A stretch of 64,000 bases of DNA from Arthrobacter wenxiniae (GTDB lineage Bacteria; Actinomycetota; Actinomycetes; Actinomycetales; Micrococcaceae): NCBI RefSeq assembly GCF_013376105.1, contig NZ_JAAMFM010000024.1, forward strand, positions 1 through 64,000, written 5' to 3'. Shown here one piece after another: positions 61,990 to 64,000 of the stretch. The notes below the pieces were generated by a model. That model saw only the letters and a list, made by a program, of their open reading frames with translations. It was not told the DNA's origin and made no database searches. A program made the position numbers and the translations under genes. Within the stretch, counting starts at the first letter, position 1, and every line of letters begins with the position of its first letter.

Positions 61990-64000
61990 ATGGAGCAACG
62001 CATTTTTCGGCTGTCACGATCCGGCGGAATCGACACAAACCCCACAACCTTCACGCAGCGGGCCGGGACGTTCGCCTCCGCCGCGACCAACACCGGGCAG
62101 GCCACCCTGTTGACCCGGCGTGAGAAGACCGGACTGAACGGCTACCTGATCCTGCCGGCCGCCTCCCTCGGAACGAACGCCCCGCTGCACCTGGCGCACA
62201 CCGTCGGCGCCCGCGCGGAGGAAGCCGAAATGCCCGAGGACCTCGGCGACACCCCGGCCATCGGGACGCTGAACTACAAGCCGTCCCCGGCGCTGCGGGA
62301 AACCCAGTCCGGCATCGACCCGACCGAACTTCCGCGGCTGCTTGCCAACGCGCTGCCGGAAGGTTCCTGGGTCGCCGTCACGATGCGCAAGCCCTCCAAC
62401 AAGGAGCGGAAGGTCTACACGCCCTGGCTGGGAAACCGTCTCGGCACCGCAGTCCCGACCCATCACTCCACTTCCCCGACAGCGGTCATCGTCTCCATCA
62501 CCGAAGGCGCCTCCTCCAGGGACGAAGTGACCTCACTGCTCTCCCAGGTCACCGCCGGCCTGCCCGGTTTCGACTTGGACTCCGGCGTGCGCTTCGCACC
62601 GCGACACCACCGCTTCCTCGCCGGGCTTCCGGCCGGCCTGGCCGCGGCCGCGGCCGCCCTCCTGGGCCTGCCGCACATCCCCGCCGAGTACGCCCAGTTC
62701 CTCCCGGCCACGGCCGCGGCCGCCCTTTATGCACTCTCCGGCCTCGCCGTCCTCCTCGGACTGGCCGCGCTGACCGGTCGCATCGCCTCCCCGGAGACGA
62801 AGCTGCGCAACCGCCTGGCCGCCCCGCTGTTTGCGGCGCCGCCGACCCGTCGCGGGAAGCCGCGGCCGCCGCGGAAGGAACGCACCATCAAGGGTCACCG
62901 GAACATCAACGGCGAGAGGGTCCCCTTCGAAAAATACGTGCCCGCCTCCGACGGGGACTACCCGCTGGCACCGGATGCCTTCATGGTCGGACCCAACGTG
63001 GTCGTCGGCATGGTCTCCCCGCACGCCGGCGCCGTCTCCGGTGTCGCCGCCACCCGGGCCCGGTCCACTCCCCCGGCCATGCTGCAACCCATCGGCCCCA
63101 TGCTGGGCACGAACGACGACGGCTCCGCCCACCTGTCTGCGGATGATCTCCGGATGGGGACGGCCATCGTCGGCAAGCCCGGAAGCGGAAAAAGTCTACT
63201 TGTCCGTTCCCTGTTCGGCTGGCACTGCCTGGAACGCGTCAACCCCTCCGGCAAGCCCGGCCACCCGGGCACCAGCAACACCCTGATCGCGTTCGAATCC
63301 AAGGGCGACGGGGTTGAAAAGTATGTCCACTGGGCCCACGCCCTCGGCGACAAGATCCTCACCATCGACGTCGCCGACCCCGCCACCCGGGGCATCGACC
63401 TGTTCGCCGTCCCGGGCGACAACGCGGCCAAGGCGCTCTTCTTCACCAACGCGATGAAGTACACTTTCGGCAACGACGCCATCGGCGACCGGTCCTTCCC
63501 CACCATCGTGTCCGTCCTGACCGCGGCCATGTCCGTCGATGAGCGGGTGCTGGATTCCATCGAGGACCGGGACGACCGGATCCTCAAGCACGGCATGTCC
63601 CCGATCTTCTACGCCTACCAGCTGCTCGCCGGGACCTCCGACAAGGTCGCTGTCCAGCTCGCCACAGGCATCAAGGCCCTGGGCATCAAGCTGCGCGAAC
63701 GCGGCACCCCCGATGAGGAACTGGAGCAGGCGTACATCGCCATCTCCTCCCTGTTCGAGGACCGCACCGAATCGGCCCGCCGGTCCTTTCTGGAACCGCC
63801 CCGGAACAAGTTCGAGCAGCTGCTGATCCTGGAGGACTGGTGGAGCCCGGCACGGAAAAAGGTCAGCTGGACGGACATCCTGGAGGGTCACCGCTCCGTC
63901 GTCATCAACACCGGCTCCTCCCCGTCAGGGGCGCTGCTGGACGACCAGCAGAACCAGCAAATCTCCTCGCTGCTGATGTTCTCCCTGCAGAACGCCCTCA
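61990..64000 (+). CDS. Conjugative-transfer-type ATPase, partial at window end
   Basis: An open frame from the ATG at 61990 (MEQRIFRLSRSGGIDTNPTT) runs off the window (670 codons seen). An N-terminal cytoplasmic region of about 200 residues precedes two membrane helices (about 215-270). Walker A GKPGSGKS is near residue 395, followed by TLIAFESKGDGVEKYVHWAH and KILTIDVADPATRGIDLFAV as in VirD4/TraG/HerA-type ATPases. It is probably the coupling protein or a mating-pair motor of the element. Which of the two cannot be decided from this part. Confidence 0.75.
   Translation, partial: MEQRIFRLSRSGGIDTNPTTFTQRAGTFASAATNTGQATLLTRREKTGLNGYLILPAASLGTNAPLHLAHTVGARAEEAEMPEDLGDTPAIGTLNYKPSPALRETQSGIDPTELPRLLANALPEGSWVAVTMRKPSNKERKVYTPWLGNRLGTAVPTHHSTSPTAVIVSITEGASSRDEVTSLLSQVTAGLPGFDLDSGVRFAPRHHRFLAGLPAGLAAAAAALLGLPHIPAEYAQFLPATAAAALYALSGLAVLLGLAALTGRIASPETKLRNRLAAPLFAAPPTRRGKPRPPRKERTIKGHRNINGERVPFEKYVPASDGDYPLAPDAFMVGPNVVVGMVSPHAGAVSGVAATRARSTPPAMLQPIGPMLGTNDDGSAHLSADDLRMGTAIVGKPGSGKSLLVRSLFGWHCLERVNPSGKPGHPGTSNTLIAFESKGDGVEKYVHWAHALGDKILTIDVADPATRGIDLFAVPGDNAAKALFFTNAMKYTFGNDAIGDRSFPTIVSVLTAAMSVDERVLDSIEDRDDRILKHGMSPIFYAYQLLAGTSDKVAVQLATGIKALGIKLRERGTPDEELEQAYIAISSLFEDRTESARRSFLEPPRNKFEQLLILEDWWSPARKKVSWTDILEGHRSVVINTGSSPSGALLDDQQNQQISSLLMFSLQNAL

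Noticed and set aside
1-64000. tRNA genes as integration target
   Set aside because: No tRNA-like cloverleaf was noticed; the only tRNA-like RNA is tmRNA, which is intact and far from the junction.

Overview
The window is high-GC actinobacterial DNA. The order ftsE-ftsX-M23 peptidase-smpB-ctaG-GH3-ssrA, a tad pilus operon beside prfB, and an ssrA tag ending in ALAA suggest Micrococcaceae, most likely an Arthrobacter-like genus. This is inference from gene order and protein character; no database was searched.

Layout. (1) About 1-12.1 kb is ordinary chromosome, almost all on the minus strand: ssrA, a GH3 glycosidase, ctaG, smpB, an M23 peptidase, ftsX/ftsE, prfB and a tad (Flp) pilus operon read tadA-tadB-tadC-pilin-tadE-tadE-tadG. 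All genes appear intact except tadA, which survives only as its 3' end. (2) At about 12.1 kb tadA gives way to unrelated DNA, and everything to the window end looks like one large mobile element or a stack of them. It starts with a WxL surface-protein locus (13.2-15.6 kb). Next comes a plasmid-like block (15.7-21.6 kb) with a dNMP kinase, a KTSC-domain protein, a KfrA-like repressor over a perfect palindrome, a broken MoxR ATPase and a RES/Xre toxin-antitoxin pair. (3) 21.6-31.8 kb is a cargo region with decayed NERD, propeller, RES and Doc genes among intact unknowns (DUF4238, zinc ribbon, AlbA_2/Schlafen-like, HIRAN) and a serine recombinase. (4) 31.9-38.7 kb is a type I restriction-modification operon hsdM-hsdS-mrr-hsdR. 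(5) 38.7-53.3 kb is patchy. It holds a dead HUH replication gene, small lipoproteins, an HNH protein, a metallophosphoesterase, a second resolvase with a nearby palindrome, tandem repeats, an AT-rich hairpin-rich intergene, and fragments of a 5'-nucleotidase and an NAD-dependent DNA ligase. (6) 53.6-60.2 kb carries hipBA, an IS1595-type insertion sequence, another RES/Xre pair and small element genes. (7) 60.2-62.0 kb is a long strand-asymmetric non-coding stretch. (8) From 62.0 kb to the window end runs the first part of a conjugation-type ATPase.

How it fits together. A KfrA-like repressor, HUH Rep remnant, resolvases, several toxin-antitoxin modules, a restriction-modification island and a transfer ATPase point to an integrative conjugative element or integrated plasmid that inactivated tadA. 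No large integrase is in view, so it may lie beyond the window. Two signals may define element-specific biology. First, five genes share the upstream box CCG(C/T)ACACA(T/A) placed 7-8 nt before the start codon, and two of these also share an N-terminal RQPKGIxxGGQ(F/Y)A motif. Second, the element has a high density of genes split by single frameshifts or single in-frame stops, whereas the flanking chromosome has none that I can see.
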